Shown in pieces: positions 46,233 to 58,800 of a stretch of 64,000 bases of DNA (position 1 is its first letter; each line of letters opens with the position of its first letter). Under the pieces are notes generated by a model. That model was not told the DNA's origin, made no database searches, and saw only the letters and a list, made by a program, of their open reading frames with translations. The stretch lies in NCBI GenBank assembly GCA_022264855.1, contig JABYQU010000002.1:1-64000 (forward strand), read 5' to 3'. This DNA comes from Lenzites betulinus. Its lineage: Eukaryota > Basidiomycota > Agaricomycetes > Polyporales > Polyporaceae. The position numbers and the translations under genes were made by a program.

Positions 46233-48146
46233 GGTGCGGTGCCTCTCACGAACGGCTCCCTGGACGGACGGGACTTACGGGGACTTGAATTCTGGCGAAA
46301 CATGCGCTGTGCTATAGTGGATGGTGGGTGCATGAATATGTACCTGGCGAGTGGGCGCAACCTGTGGCGCAATGGAGGTAGCAGCTCTCGTCTGGCTGCT
46401 GCCTCCGTGCTTACCGGAGGGACGCCCTCACACCGGGTGCGCATATGATTCTGCGGGGCGGCGCGGGGAATCCAAAGAATGACGCGGAGGTCACGTATGT
46501 ACGATAGCGAAAACACTGCATCCCGAGTTCTCGACGCGTCCGCCCGTGCACGACTTAGCGCAACATTTAGGAGGCAGCGAAGTGCGCATGGACGAGCGCG
46601 CTCGAGGCGTGGCGATCCTGCGTGATCCCAGTGGCACCGGAAATACTGTCGCAGCCCGTCGGGCCTGGTCGGGGTGTGGGGGGAGGGCGCGCACACCGTC
46701 GTCACTCGCCCTCGCTCGCCCTGGGTGCTGATGCAGCGATGACGAGGGCCCGGGGGTGCGGGCGATGGTCCTAATTTCTGATATCCCAGTCTCAGCATAT
46801 GCTGCTGCTTGCCAATGCCAGCGCACCCGGGGTGCGCCGCCCGCGATGCCTGCGAGCACGGACGGGACATCTTTCAGCTGCCATGCGTGCTCCACCGCCG
46901 ATGCGACCGCGCGCGCACGTTGCCCGCTATCCCTGATGGCTGGCCCCGGTGCGCACTGTGCTGCCCCTGCTCCCAGGGCCTCTGGGCAACACGCGTTATG
47001 CCAGGGGCACGCGCACGCATGGCGCTGGCGACGGTGCTACGCTATTCAAGTTCAGCAAATATTCAGGACAGCATAGCACTAGAGAGCGCACCTACGCCAA
47101 TGCGCCGCGCGAGGGGCTCCAGCTTCCAGGGGCTTTCCCCGGGGCCGGTCGAGGTGCGTCACTAGCACATAGCGAATCAGCGATCATTTGGCAGGCTTTT
47201 GGCACGGTGGCACCGTAGCTAGCGGCGTGTTTCGATTTCGACGGACGGCGGTGGCGCATCCCGTCGTCGAGGAGCAATCAACCTCCTCCCCCTAACTGAA
47301 CTCCTGCGCAAGTCCTTGGCCAGGCCTCGCCGCGATCGCCGCTAAGCAGCGGCGGCGGGTGCAGTGCTGATAGTAGCTATAGTCTATCATGGTGCTTCTC
47401 TGCTGCAACCACGCAGGCTGTACCGTAATACCTGCGCGCCGAGTGTGTAGCTTTAAGCACGGCTGAATTCCGCGGAAATGAGGCGCACCTGCTCCAGAAC
47501 CCAGTGACAGCGGGCGCGCGACCGCCGGAGTGTCCTCCGGGGGAGATACCCAGATGGTACCAGTCACGCTGCTCCTCTGCTGGGCAACGGCAGGCTTCGC
47601 CGCGCGCTCCAGATCTATTGCGCGGGCTGTATATTGGTATTCGCGCGGGCACCCCGCATCGCCCCGCGAAGCCTCGGAGTGTCGCGCGCGCACTCGGATC
47701 GCAGCTGGATGGATGGAGCCTGGGGGAAAGAAGAGGAAGCCGGGGAGCGCGACCGCAACCGCACGTCTCGGGTGTCGCCCCGGGTGCAGTGCGTCTCTCA
47801 GCTGGACGAGCGCGGTGCGCGCGACCACCCCGACCGAAAGCCGTCATATGCGCGCGCGCGCCGCCCCCTCGTGGGTGCCCCGCGGGCGAGGTCAGGCAGT
47901 CACGCCATCCAGTGGTGGGCGAGCATCCATCATTCCCCGCCCCGTGCCTGATGATCTCCCAAAGGGCCCGGATTCAGCGGGAGGAGGGGCTTCGCAGGCG
48001 CGGCGGGGTGCGCGGTGTGTGAAGCTCGCGCGCTGCCGTTACCCTACCCTAGTAACGTAGAAGAACAGAACGCCGTCTGGACTCTGCGCCCGATCACGAA
48101 CGCTGCTGCTGCCTTGTGCTGCCCCGGCCGGGCGTGCGTCCGCCAC
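46233..48146. other. Gene-free stretch downstream of the oxidoreductase
   Basis: About 1.9 kb, GC-rich, with ORFs on both strands that have no domain and no splice consistency. I see no repeat family before the hAT-like element. Confidence 0.45.
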
Positions 48147-48154
48147 CGCAGCAT
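48147..48154 (+). repeat. Left 8-bp target-site duplication
   Basis: cgcagcat here and again at 48928-48935, directly outside the inverted repeats of the element between them. Confidence 0.85.
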
Positions 48155-48927
48155 AGGACCCCTGAAAGTCCCTATAGTAGTCCGGACCCTAGTCCGGACA
48201 GCGTCTAGCGATTTGTGGGCTTTAGGCCTGGTCATAGTCCGGACACAAAGGCCCAAAAGTGGTCACCTAGCCGGCCGGCCATCCGGACATGGGGTTATTT
48301 GATCCCCAGAGGCCGGTCGAGCAGTCCGGACATGCGCATGAGGCCCGGCGGGGCCATGGGCGCCCAAGGCCCGTTGTAAGCCGACTTATAGGTAGGGTAG
48401 CAAATAACAGAAATCTGAAGTTAGGCCGGATCAATCCTTGAACGAAAGCCGGTTTCAAACTTCAAATCTTCGATACTGATGCGTGTATCCTTCTACTACT
48501 TGTCAGTAAGAAATAGTCTTACTAATCACCGGCATCTAAAGCGCGCAAGCCGTCACCACTGCGAGGTTCCACAGGCTGAAATCCGCCGTATTAGTAATGA
48601 TCTCAGCATCATAAAGCTTTCATGAAGCGTGAAAGTCAACAGCTTGCCCTTTTCCAGGATCATGCTGCAAAACCTGGGGCAAAAAACGAGGCCGAACGCA
48701 CTGGTCCGGACAATTTTGCTACAAAAAATAGGCCAAACAGACCGTCCGGACATAACACCGGCCCCGAAGGGGCCGGACGGAAAATCCGGACACGGCGACG
48801 CGAAAAGTAGGGGCTGGGCGCAAGTCCGGACAAAATTTGAGCAAACCCCCAAAAATCCGTCCGGACACGAAGCTCGAAATTTAGGGCGCTTAGGATACGG
48901 CCTCATATAGGGACTTTCAGGGGTCCT
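48155..48927. mobile_element. 773-bp non-autonomous hAT-like transposon with subterminal GTCCGGAC repeats
   Basis: The ends are perfect inverted repeats of about 22 bp: the left starts aggacccctgaaagtcccta, and the right end is its reverse complement at 48906-48927. The 8-bp duplication is the hallmark of hAT elements. The palindrome-centred motif tccggac occurs five times in the left 180 bases and five times in the right 170 bases, usually as gtccggaca, as expected for subterminal transposase-binding repeats. No transposase ORF is inside, so movement needs an enzyme in trans. The 300-base middle is AT-richer and unique. Confidence 0.88.
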
Positions 48928-48935
48928 CGCAGCAT
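48928..48935 (+). repeat. Right 8-bp target-site duplication
   Basis: Exact second copy of cgcagcat, immediately after the right inverted repeat. Confidence 0.85.
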
Positions 48936-49943
48936 GCACAGATCGCGAGGATTATGATATCGCTCGTATCTGCGCCTCCGCGTCCGGGGTTTGCGCGCAC
49001 TGCCGTCGACGGGGATCGAGCCTAGCCGCCGCTGCCCGCCGAGCACTGGGCAGTCCCCTCGATCGATGCGGCGTCGCGCCCACGTCGCCCGGCCGGGGCT
49101 GCTGCACTGGATGCAATAATATAATCTGATGCACGATTGCTGGTAATGTAAACGACAGGAATGCGCGGGACAGTGCGGCGAGCCCTTCAGGCCCAGAGTA
49201 CGACAGTGGATGATGTGATTGGATGCTGCGACATTGACGAAACTGTACGGAAGAAGGTTGACTAAAAGGACGTAATGACACAATGCGCGCGGGGGTGGGG
49301 AGGGGGGATGCTTCAAAGACGACGGGTGCGATGAAGAATGTACAATAAAAGTGAAGAATAAGATAGAACGAAGGCGGCGACTTAAGTTGGTTCGGGGTCG
49401 ATGGCGGGAAGAAGGTCGGGATGCTTGTCGCGTAAAGCGATCCGGAATAGGTGCGCAGAAACGGAAGGTTGGTCGGAGATGCATAGGTAGGTTATGTTCG
49501 AATGAGTGTTGAACAATGTCCGCGGGAAAGGGTCGGAAGGGGGCCAGCGCTGCAGATGAACGACAGATACACCGGGGGACAGCCAAGAGGAGCGCCCGTA
49601 ATCGTACACGAGGAGAGGCGTACACTGCGGTGTATCATGCGCGAGTATCGTCTGATTCGACTTCTTGTACTCGTATAGGCCACGGCGTCCGGGACTTGGA
49701 AGGGGTAGAGACGAGAGACGATTGCAGAGGAATGAATGCATGGATGAGTCGATGGTGATGATGATGAGGAAACAGATTGTGTGGGGGTGTCGAAGGACGA
49801 CGTGTATGGTAGTGTTGATACATTTTGCTAGACGAGACGTATTGCATCTGAAGAACGACAGCGGATGAAAGCTTTTTACAACCCAGGCGACGGTGACGAG
49901 CTTCGACGAGCGAAAGCGGCAAGTTCGGGACACCACAGCCACT
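48936..49943. other. 3' flank of the cyclin gene
   Basis: About 1 kb past the cyclin stop codon with no supportable gene. A 240-codon minus ORF that starts inside the hAT-like element has no family content. Confidence 0.45.
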
Positions 49944-51430
49944 TCATGAGACCATGGAAGTACGGGGGGAGCCAACGTTCAGGTTATGAAGCGCTTGACG
50001 TTGGTACTTCACGAAGTCGTGCGGAAGGAACTGCTCCGGGACTTGCTCGACGAGCTGCTTGTTGATCACAGGCTCGAACTTCGGAGACGGAAGGTTCTCC
50101 TTATCGTCCGACATGTACGAGCTCGAAAAAGCGTCGCTGGAAAACATAGGGCTGGTGGGTGTCGCTGGCATGTCGTCCGACAGGTCCGAGGCCGTCGTGG
50201 AGACGCTCATGGGGGTGCACACTTTGGGAGAATGTGCACGCACGGGCGTCATCGGGAGAGGAAAGGTGCTGTGGCGTTGGAAGCGGCCACCCTGGAGATA
50301 GAACTGCAGCACGAAGGTCGCGGCCTTCGAGTAGAAGGCGTAAGAATACTTCTTCACGAGGGTCTCCGAAAGGTCGTTCGCGTGTTTCGCCAAGCGGTTG
50401 TCGAGGTGGTCGACGATCTCCAGACACTCCTCCGTCTCCTCAAAGATGCGGCGGCCCTTGTTGCAAAGCGAGCGAGCAAGGGTGAGCGCACCCATCGCGA
50501 TGGCCGAGGACGGATACTGAACAAATTCTCGGTGGAACAGCGTGATCTCCATGAGGAAACGCGCAACGTGTTGGACCTTCTGGTCCTCGACGATAGCACC
50601 ACAGCAAAGTATCCGCAACCAAGACTCGGCGGTGGGGTGGCCGAGTGTCCACTGGATCGTCGAAAGAACGTGGCCCTCCATCTGGATGAAGGCCGACTCG
50701 TCGTAGGTCTCCTGGCACATCTGCGCGAGGTCCTGGACGGTGGGAACCCGCTCCTTCGCGTCCTCGAACTTCGAGGCTATCCACAGAGCTGCACATCCGA
50801 CGAGCTGGTAGTGCTTGACGTAGACGATGCGCTTCGAGACGTAGCGGTCAATGATGTTCAGAGTGAGGTAGAGAGTCTCGGGTCGTAGCCGGAAGAGGAA
50901 GTGGAGCTCGACAAGGAAGTCAACCAGGCAAGGGCGCATGTTCCATCGAATCTCAGGCTGCTGGTCCATCGACGACATGGAGCACATCGTGGTCCGCTAT
51001 TGCGAGGGTTGAGCACATGTCTACGACTCGTTCGCCACCCGTCCGTACTTACCTCCATCTCGTGCATGTACGCGCAAATCTCGTCGTGGTACTCTTCCTC
51101 GAGGAAGATACCCTCCTTGCGCAAAGCGCTGATCTGCAGGTACCGTTGTCGCTGCGCGACCTGTTCCGCTTTCGCCGCACGTGGCGTCTTGCGCAGAAGC
51201 GAGTGCGCGGGGTACAGCGGCGACTGTCGCCGTGACTTTGAGATGCCATACGGTGACGGCTTCTTCTTGGGGTAGGCAGAGGGACGAGCGGCCCGGGATG
51301 AGTTGGAGACGTCCTTCATGCTGACGCCGGGGGGAGATGGAGGAAATGATGTGGTGTTCAAGGGAATGCTAGACGAGGACGAGCCAGGGTGAGCAGCTGC
51401 GCCAAAGCCAGAAGAGACGGAGGAAATCAT
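49944..51430 (-). CDS. Cyclin with KEN box, probably a G1/S or B-type cell-cycle cyclin, 476 aa
   Basis: Regulatory partner of a cyclin-dependent kinase. Exons are 51430-51053 and 50996-49944 (1,431 nt). ATG 51430 is the first ATG in frame. The N-terminal 90 residues are Ser/Pro-rich and basic (KKKPSPYGISKSRRQSP). The cyclin box reads EIRWNMRPCLVDFLVELHFL, YLTLNIIDRYVSKRIV, YQLVGCAALWIASKFEDAKE and VLSTIQWTLGHPTAESWL, and a second cyclin fold follows (MEITLFHREFVQYPSSAIAM). The C-terminus has SP/TP-rich PEST-like sequence (SVSTTASDLSDDMPATP) and a KEN box in SDDKENLPSPK, a recognition motif for the anaphase-promoting complex. The box is closest in feel to fungal Cln-type cyclins, but the KEN box suits B-type too. 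Confidence 0.88.
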
Positions 51431-54400
51431 GACGAGTCGAATCAACGAAAGTGCGCGCGCCGACGCTTGTAAAAGTAGCAGGAGGAAAGGACAGAGGGCG
51501 GTCGCTCAAATGGAGACGGCCGGGGGGCGTGAACCAAGAAATAACAAGCGCGGAGAGCGGAAGATGCTGGCGAGAGGGAGAGAGGGACGCGGGAAGAAAA
51601 GCGATTGAACATGAACACTACACTTCACGGGGCGGCGCGAAACGCACGCGAGAGGGACACTGCGCCCGATCATCACACATGTGGGAGCGACGTAGAGAAA
51701 AAGTACGGCGCAAAACAGACGAGAACTGCTACGCATATACGAAGGCGGGGGCGAGGGAGATCGCGACTTACGGGGGGAGAGCATGCAACAGCTGCGGGGA
51801 GGCGTTGCGGGCAGTGGTCGTCCGTGGTTAAGTGGACGGGGTGGGGCAGGGGGACGAGCTGCGCCGGGAATAAAGATCGTCAGCGTGAGGGTCGTGATGG
51901 GTATGGACAGGGCGGGACGGCGGGGGGAGGAGAGGAGCAGTCGAGGACGTCGCCAGCGTCGAGGACGAGCGGGGAGGACGAGGGAAGCGACGGATGGGAG
52001 GCCGAATTGAGCTATAAGGGAACCGGGCAGCCGGAACCGGCCTTAGGCGCGGAACGTTGATGGCAGGAACAATGCGCAGGTATACATCTGCACGCGCACA
52101 TAATAATCCGATAATAACCATTCCGAGTGAAGGGGTTACTGCAGATGTTATCGACCAGCTCGTCACCGGCATCAGATGCCTCGTGCAGGTCCTCTCCACC
52201 GCCCTCCTTGGCCATGTCATCGCGCTGCCCCGCTGCCCATACGCCCCGCTGCCCCTGGCGGGCCCCGCCAGCACAGGGTGCGCACGGCTGCACGCACTGC
52301 ACAGCGGCCGGGCGAGAGGGGAGCGAGAGGAGGCGCCGGAGAGTTTCAGACGATCTCGGATGGTCCGTTTTGTTCGGGAAGCGCGTCGTTCCCACGCCCC
52401 ACGTTCCACGATGCCGCCAGTGCGACCCCGACCCGCACGGTGCCCGAAGTGGAAAACGAAATTGTCTGCGCTCACCTTCGATCCGATCCCTTCACGTCTT
52501 CACTGTCCTCGACTGTATATCCTCGAATCGATGATCACGAAGAGTACTTCAGCCTGCAAAGTCTGCCCCCAATCCGTCAGCCATCGTCCAATCCAGCTGC
52601 GCTCGTTCCGCATCCCGCCTCGGTACTCACAAGGCCGGTGGCTTTCTCAGCTTTCTTGCGACACGACAGACCGGGGGGCGAAAAGAGAGTGACGGAACGG
52701 ATTAGATGCCGACCTGGTGTGATTAAACGGGGGTTTGCTGAGCTATGGGTCCTGCACGAGGGCCCGGGACCGAAACGAAGGACTGTGGGGTAAAGGAGGG
52801 ACTTCGGGCGGGCTGCCGTCTTCTAACTGCTGCTGGGGCGACCAGGGTGTGCGGTGATCGACTGCGAAGAGGACCACGGCGGGCTGGTGCCGGGGTGCGC
52901 ACTGAGCGGGAGTAGGTCCTGCGAAGAACCTCTGCGACACTCGGGCTGCTGGCGGGGTCGGCGAAGCGGCTGCCTGGGGGAGCGGCTGGGCGACGGGGGA
53001 GGAGGGGGGAGAGCTACGTCCGCTGTCGACGACCGATGCTTTCAAGGTGGAGGTGCCGGTGAAACGTAGCTGGCGGGTAGCTCAATCACAATGCACGAAA
53101 GGCGTGTCCGCTTAGATCTCCCCCGCGCTCTCTCTAATACACCAGCCTTCTTCGGATGCTTTGCCAATTGGCCCATTTCTGGCGCAGAGCTGCGTGAGCC
53201 TGAACACGTTGTCTGCCTGCAGGCAGCTCCCGCACCCAGATCCGTCTCATATCTCCATGATTTAGGTAAGCCGCCGCTTCCCCGTCCGACAGCCTTGCAC
53301 GCCGGGAAAGCGTATCACCTTCTCGTCCAGTCTCGCAGCAGCCCACATACTTCTTCGCCTCGGCCTCCGTTCTCTCATGTTGCGCGCTCCATTACATTCC
53401 TCGCCTACACAGAATTATCGCACCCGCCCCCGTCATTCACCAGAGACCGCGTACTGCTGTTCCTGAATGGCATCACTGGGCCCGCGAAGATCTGAGCGGC
53501 GGTCACGGGCGAGCCGCATGCTCGCATCCTTATTTCCCGGTCTGGGGTACGCCCGTCGCGAGTGCGCGCGATGGGCTGCCATCGAGGATGGCTACAAGGC
53601 GTCATTAACCCGTCCGAGATGCGTCCATAATCCCAGGCCAGGACCGCTCTTCACCCTAGTACACAGCTCCCAGGAATATCCCTCCCATCAGTCACCTTAT
53701 CGAATCAATCATGGCGCCCGCACTCACCAGAGGGAACGGAGGCAAGCTTGACGTACTCCTGACGTTCGGGACGCACTGAACGCCGCCGCTGACAGCGTAC
53801 ATTCTGATTACCTGCCGCCGCCTGCCTCGTGCGCCGCGTTTTTGCACAACGGCGGCAAGGCGGGTGCGCCTCTGCGTCGACGGCGCACGACGGGTGTCGC
53901 CTGCGGTGCCCTGTGCGAGCCTGAGCCCTACGGTGTAAATGCGTAATTATTTCGCGGCCTCGGGGCCGCCGTCCGGGTCACCGCGCGGCCCCGGTGCAAA
54001 AGCCTGCGAGGCGTGGGGACGGGGATTGCCACAGGCCTCTATAGGGCGCCGCAGGACGTCTGGAGCGCGAGGGGAGCGTCCTCGAGGCCCTCTTCGCCGC
54101 TCGTTGTGGGTCCGTCACCCGCGCCGTGTCTCGCCGTGCGCGGGAGCTCCGGAAGGGCGACGAGCCAACGCCCCCGAAGGAAACCGGGCCTCCGTCCGCG
54201 GACGGCGCGCTGCATAAGGCAGCGCGCTGTGCGTACGGACGCCTGCCGGGCGTGCGTACGTACAGCACGCGGCGCTCCAGCCAGGCAGGAATTCTCTCGG
54301 CGCGAGCAGGACGTCCATCACTGGCTTCTAGCTCGCGCCGTCGTTAACGCGGCCGGTGTTGTATGCAATAGATGGGAATCCGAGCACGCGCGAGCCCGGT

Positions 54401-55886
54401 ATCAGCTCCTTATAACGTCTTTTCACACAGGAACTGGGGAAGCCCGACCAATGACCGACTCACAGCTGTTCGCGAAGCCACTGTGAGTAAGTGGCCTTGT
54501 CAAGTACGCAGCGCACGACCTTCGTGCGAGAATTTGCCTTCTGTGATCGCGGACCTTCGCTGCATGTGCGGTTCGTGGTGCAAGAGGACGCGGCCGCGCA
54601 CCCGAGCACGACACCTGAGACCTGCGGACCTTGCTGCATTTTAGCCAGATTTATGGAGAGCGTACGGGGGAGCAGGCGCGCGCGCACAGTATCAAGCATT
54701 ATTGTTTCGCCGGGGCTGCGCAAGTGCTCGAATGGGGAGCGACTCACCACGAGGGACGGAAGCCCGACCTCCATGCCAAAACGTTGTGGGCCCTGGCGAG
54801 AAGAGCGCGGCATGTGGGGGTGAGAGCCTAATAGAACAGGCTCTGGGTTTCGGAGGTAGTAGCGCGACGTCGCAGAGATGCTGAGCATGGGTGGCTCGGA
54901 GGACGCGCGCGCCGGGAGCCAGCACAAGACCATGAGAACAACAAGAGCCTCTGAGACTGGACGCCGTCCCGCCCGGAAAGGCAGCCTCAAGGCGCGGCCC
55001 CAGCGCTGACAAAGCCGCGCTTTCCCACATCCTCCGGCATGCGGGAGCCCGCCTGCCCCTTCGGGTCTGCGGATCAGATTCCAGATGAGATACCCGGCAG
55101 CGCATGCAGTGTCGCCTCCCTCGCGACCCTGCCAGCCCGGACCCTTTGTCGCTGCTAAATCACGCACAACGCGTCTTCGCCGCTCTCGCAACGCACCACC
55201 ACCCGCACATATCGCCCGAGCAGCACGCACTTATCTGCGGGGACATGAAACGGCGCGCGCACACAGGAGCTCGCGATAGTTGCAAGATCGCCGAGTGCGC
55301 GATCGCGATCGGTCGGGCTCTAGGCGGGTCAGGAACGGCGGGCGCTCGAATAGCCGTGGGCAGGACTTGCCCAAAGACGACACGATGACGTCGACGATAG
55401 GCTCTGCGCTCGTCCGCACAAGGCGCGATCGCTGTAATGCATCTCGTCCACATCATATGCGAATCATATGCTACTTCGCAGACCGCACGCGAGTCGCAGG
55501 ATATAAGACCATTGGGACGATCATGCGCCCAGAGAATGCAGAGACAGGGCCAGCCTGCCGCTTCCCCCGCCCGAATCACGGTTGCACAAGTCGCGCGCGA
55601 GACATCGCGAAATGGATCGTCGGCCTGTCCCCGGAACCCAGCCCCAGCGCGCGGTGCCCGTGGACGACGTCTGACCGCGTCGACCTCGGCCGGGCGCTGC
55701 ATTCAGAGTCCGTGCCGTCAATCAGACTCAAATGGACACAATATTGGCACTAGTGCTACCCATGTGCGCGTGCTACGTGGCAAGAATTAAGTACAGGGTT
55801 GGAATCAGCGTGACATGGGCGAGAAATCGAGACTCGATGCACCGAAAGGAAGGAAGGGATGGATATGGAGGACGCTATCGTATGGC
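51431..55886. other. Long gene-poor stretch upstream of the cyclin
   Basis: About 4.45 kb. The first several hundred bases are likely the cyclin promoter and leader. The remainder is GC-rich with many overlapping ORFs on both strands (longest 54460-55230 minus, 256 codons), none with a domain, splice pattern or signal peptide. I found no inverted repeats or duplications. Decayed transposon sequence is possible but not shown. Confidence 0.4.
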
Positions 55887-58800
55887 TCACTCTCTGTGGC
55901 CGCCCATCAGAAGCGCCATCAAGTCCTGTGTAGTCTGCGCGTTCGCCCCAGGCACGCCCTGCTGCTGGAGGTGCGAGGGGAGGAGGTGGGCCATCATCTG
56001 TGGCGGGAGATGCTGCTGTTGTTGCTGCTGCTGCTGTTGGAGCTGCTGACGCAGTGCGAGGTGCGACGCGGACATTTGTCCGCCAGGGCCCTGCTGGGGC
56101 CCAAAGCCAGGGCCTGACCCCCGCAGCCCGGCCCCACCCAGGTTGCCCTGAACCATGCCCAGCAGCTGCGCCTGGTTCGCCGCACGCAGGTCCAAGCTGT
56201 TCGGACCCAGCCCGCCCATGGGGTTGACCGCCAGCGGGTTCTGCGGGCCCGGCGGGCCGCGCAGCGGGGGGTTCCCGTTGAAGCCCAGGCTGCCCTGCGT
56301 GAAGGTGTTGTAGACCTGCTGCGCGGGCGTTGCGCCGTGAAGACCGCCTCCGGGAAGGCCGACGCCAGCGCCGAGGAACTGAGAAGGATCGTGTGGGGGA
56401 CGCCCGCCGAGATTGGCGAGTCCGGGAGGGAGGCGCTGGGACGGGGGTTGGAGTGGGTTTTGGCTGGAGATGGGCGAGGCGCCACGGAACTGGCCCTGGT
56501 GCATGGGCAGGCCGCCGTTCCTGATCATCCCCGCCTGCTGGGTATACATGGATGGCACGGGGCCGTTGTTGTACATTTGCTCCAGGTTGCGTTGCTGCGT
56601 GAGCCGCTGGACGTTGAAGTGCAATGGGTCGTCGATCTGCTCGTTGAAAAGGATCCCGCCGGGCTCGCGGCTGCGAGAGCGCGGGGGTGCAGGGCGCAGG
56701 CCAGGGACAAGACCGTCAGGAACAAAGTTCCGGTCGTCGAGCCGACTGTCGTAGAGCGAGTCGAGGCGGTTGTTTTGGGCGAGCTGTTGCTGGTGCAACT
56801 GCTGCTGCTGCTGTTGTTGCTGCTGTTGTTGCTGGAGGATTTGCAGCTCGAGATTGTTCTGCGCAAACTGGTTACCACCCTGGGGCATCCGACTAGGCGG
56901 AGGAAGCTGAGGAGACATCCTATGACCCTGCGCGAAAGGCGTCAGAGTTTGCGGCGTGTACGCGCTGGACTCTTGGCGGACCTGAGACGAGCTCTGCAGC
57001 ATAGCGAAGATGTCCTCCATGGTTCGCTCCCCCCGCGGCACGCCCATCCCGCCACCTGGAGCAGGGTCCTGTCGCAAGTGCGGCAATGCTGGAGGCGCGG
57101 GTGGTATCTGCTGCTGGGCGTGGCGGGGGCCCGTAGTTGGAACTTCGCGGGTTCTCGCATCGAAGAACTTAGCGAACCGACTGCCTTTGTTGGTCATGTA
57201 GTTGGGCCCACCAGCGAGTCCAGAGGGATCCAGTTGGGCACCGGGGGAGTACGCGCCGCCCTGTGGTCCTCCGAGGTCGGCGAAAGGGCCGCCATTCTCG
57301 CCAGGCATGCCGAGAGCGGCACGTTCCGCTGCAGACCCGGAAGCGCGGCGAATACCCTCGTTCAACTGCCCCAAGTGCATGGCTTCACGAAGATCATCCG
57401 CAGGCAAATTAGGCTGTGAGCCATTGATGTGGGGCGAGAAGCTGTGGATCCCACGGGAGGAGTCGGCGACGTTCATGCGAGAACCTGCGAACTGCATGTC
57501 GTTGCTAAGACTCTCCGGGATGTGGGGAGGAATCGCGGAAGAACCAGAAGTCGATCGGGCCTGAGGCACGGAGAGACCAGGAGGCGGTAACGGATTGCCT
57601 GAGGCGGGTTGTCCGTTGTTTGTGGCAGTACGGGACTTAAAGGCGAGAACGCGGGAACCAGCGGGCGGATTGAAGGTATTGGGGGAAGCATTCGAGGAAG
57701 CAAGGTCGGAAGGCGAGGCAATGGATGTGGCGGATGGTGAAGGAACATTGGCGACCTGCGCTAGGCGCGGACCCATCACTCTCGAGCTCTCCAACGAGCG
57801 GTCCGGAGGTTGGCCTGCGGATTCAGGGCCTCGAGGAGAAGCGGCATCCAATCCAAACGTGGCCAATAGAGGTTGGGTGGTAGACGGCGGACGTGGAGAA
57901 GAGTCTTCGCCTCTTTGGATATGCGAAGGTGAAGTTTTGAGCCCGTCCGTGAGGTGGTGAGCCACATTCGTGACATCTAGTCAAGATGATATGAGGATGT
58001 GAGAAATTATCAAGGGGATAAATTATAAATTGACTGACCCAACGGAGACGCATCGGCGCGGCTACCTTGAAGGGATGAGCTGTTGGACAGGCCAGGAGGA
58101 CCAAACTCCAGCGGGCTGCTCTGAGGTTTCTCAACATCTTTCTTCTCAGACTCGCGCTTCATCATCAGCTTGAACAGCTGGATCTCGTCCATCTGGCCAT
58201 CAGACGAAGGTGCATGCTGTTCGGAAGAGCTACTGGCGAGCGGTTGCTTGCCACCATCCACACTCGCCTCACCGCCCTTCTCCTTTCTTTCCTTCTCCTT
58301 CATACCCTTCTTCCAAGCTTGTATGCCGTCCAGTTCACCGTCACCGGTTTGGCCGCCGAGGATACCCCCGCCAGGAGTAGTGGGAACATATGTTTCCATC
58401 CATGCAGGCTCGGCCTCCCGATCTCTGTCGCGATCGCGGCGATCCTCCCTGTCTTTGGTGTCATCGGTTGCGCCCAGCCGACGCTCACGACCGGCTCCAC
58501 GACGGCTACGTGCGTCTCTGTCGTCGCCGCCAGAAGGTCGTTCCCGGTCACGGTCCTCAAAGCGATCCCAACCACGATCGCGGTCCCGACGTGCGGCCAT
58601 GCGCTCATCTCTGCGACCATCGTCCCTCCAACGCCTGGAATCATCGTCAACGTCGCGGTCCGAATCTTTTGCGCGTCGGCCATAGTCGTGAGGATCATCC
58701 CAATCCCGACGAGGATGGTCATCCCTGTCGCGCCGTGTGGTGTCGTCTTTATCCCTTCGATCGTCACGGTCCCCGTCGGCACGGCGCTCCCTTGGACGAT

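Noticed and set aside
51431..51445. Upstream start of the cyclin gene five codons earlier
   Set aside because: The codon is TTG; the first ATG in frame is 51430.
54460..55230. 256-codon minus-strand ORF in the gene-poor stretch
   Set aside because: No domain, no intron pattern, Ser/Arg-rich chance composition, and other overlapping ORFs of similar length on the opposite strand.
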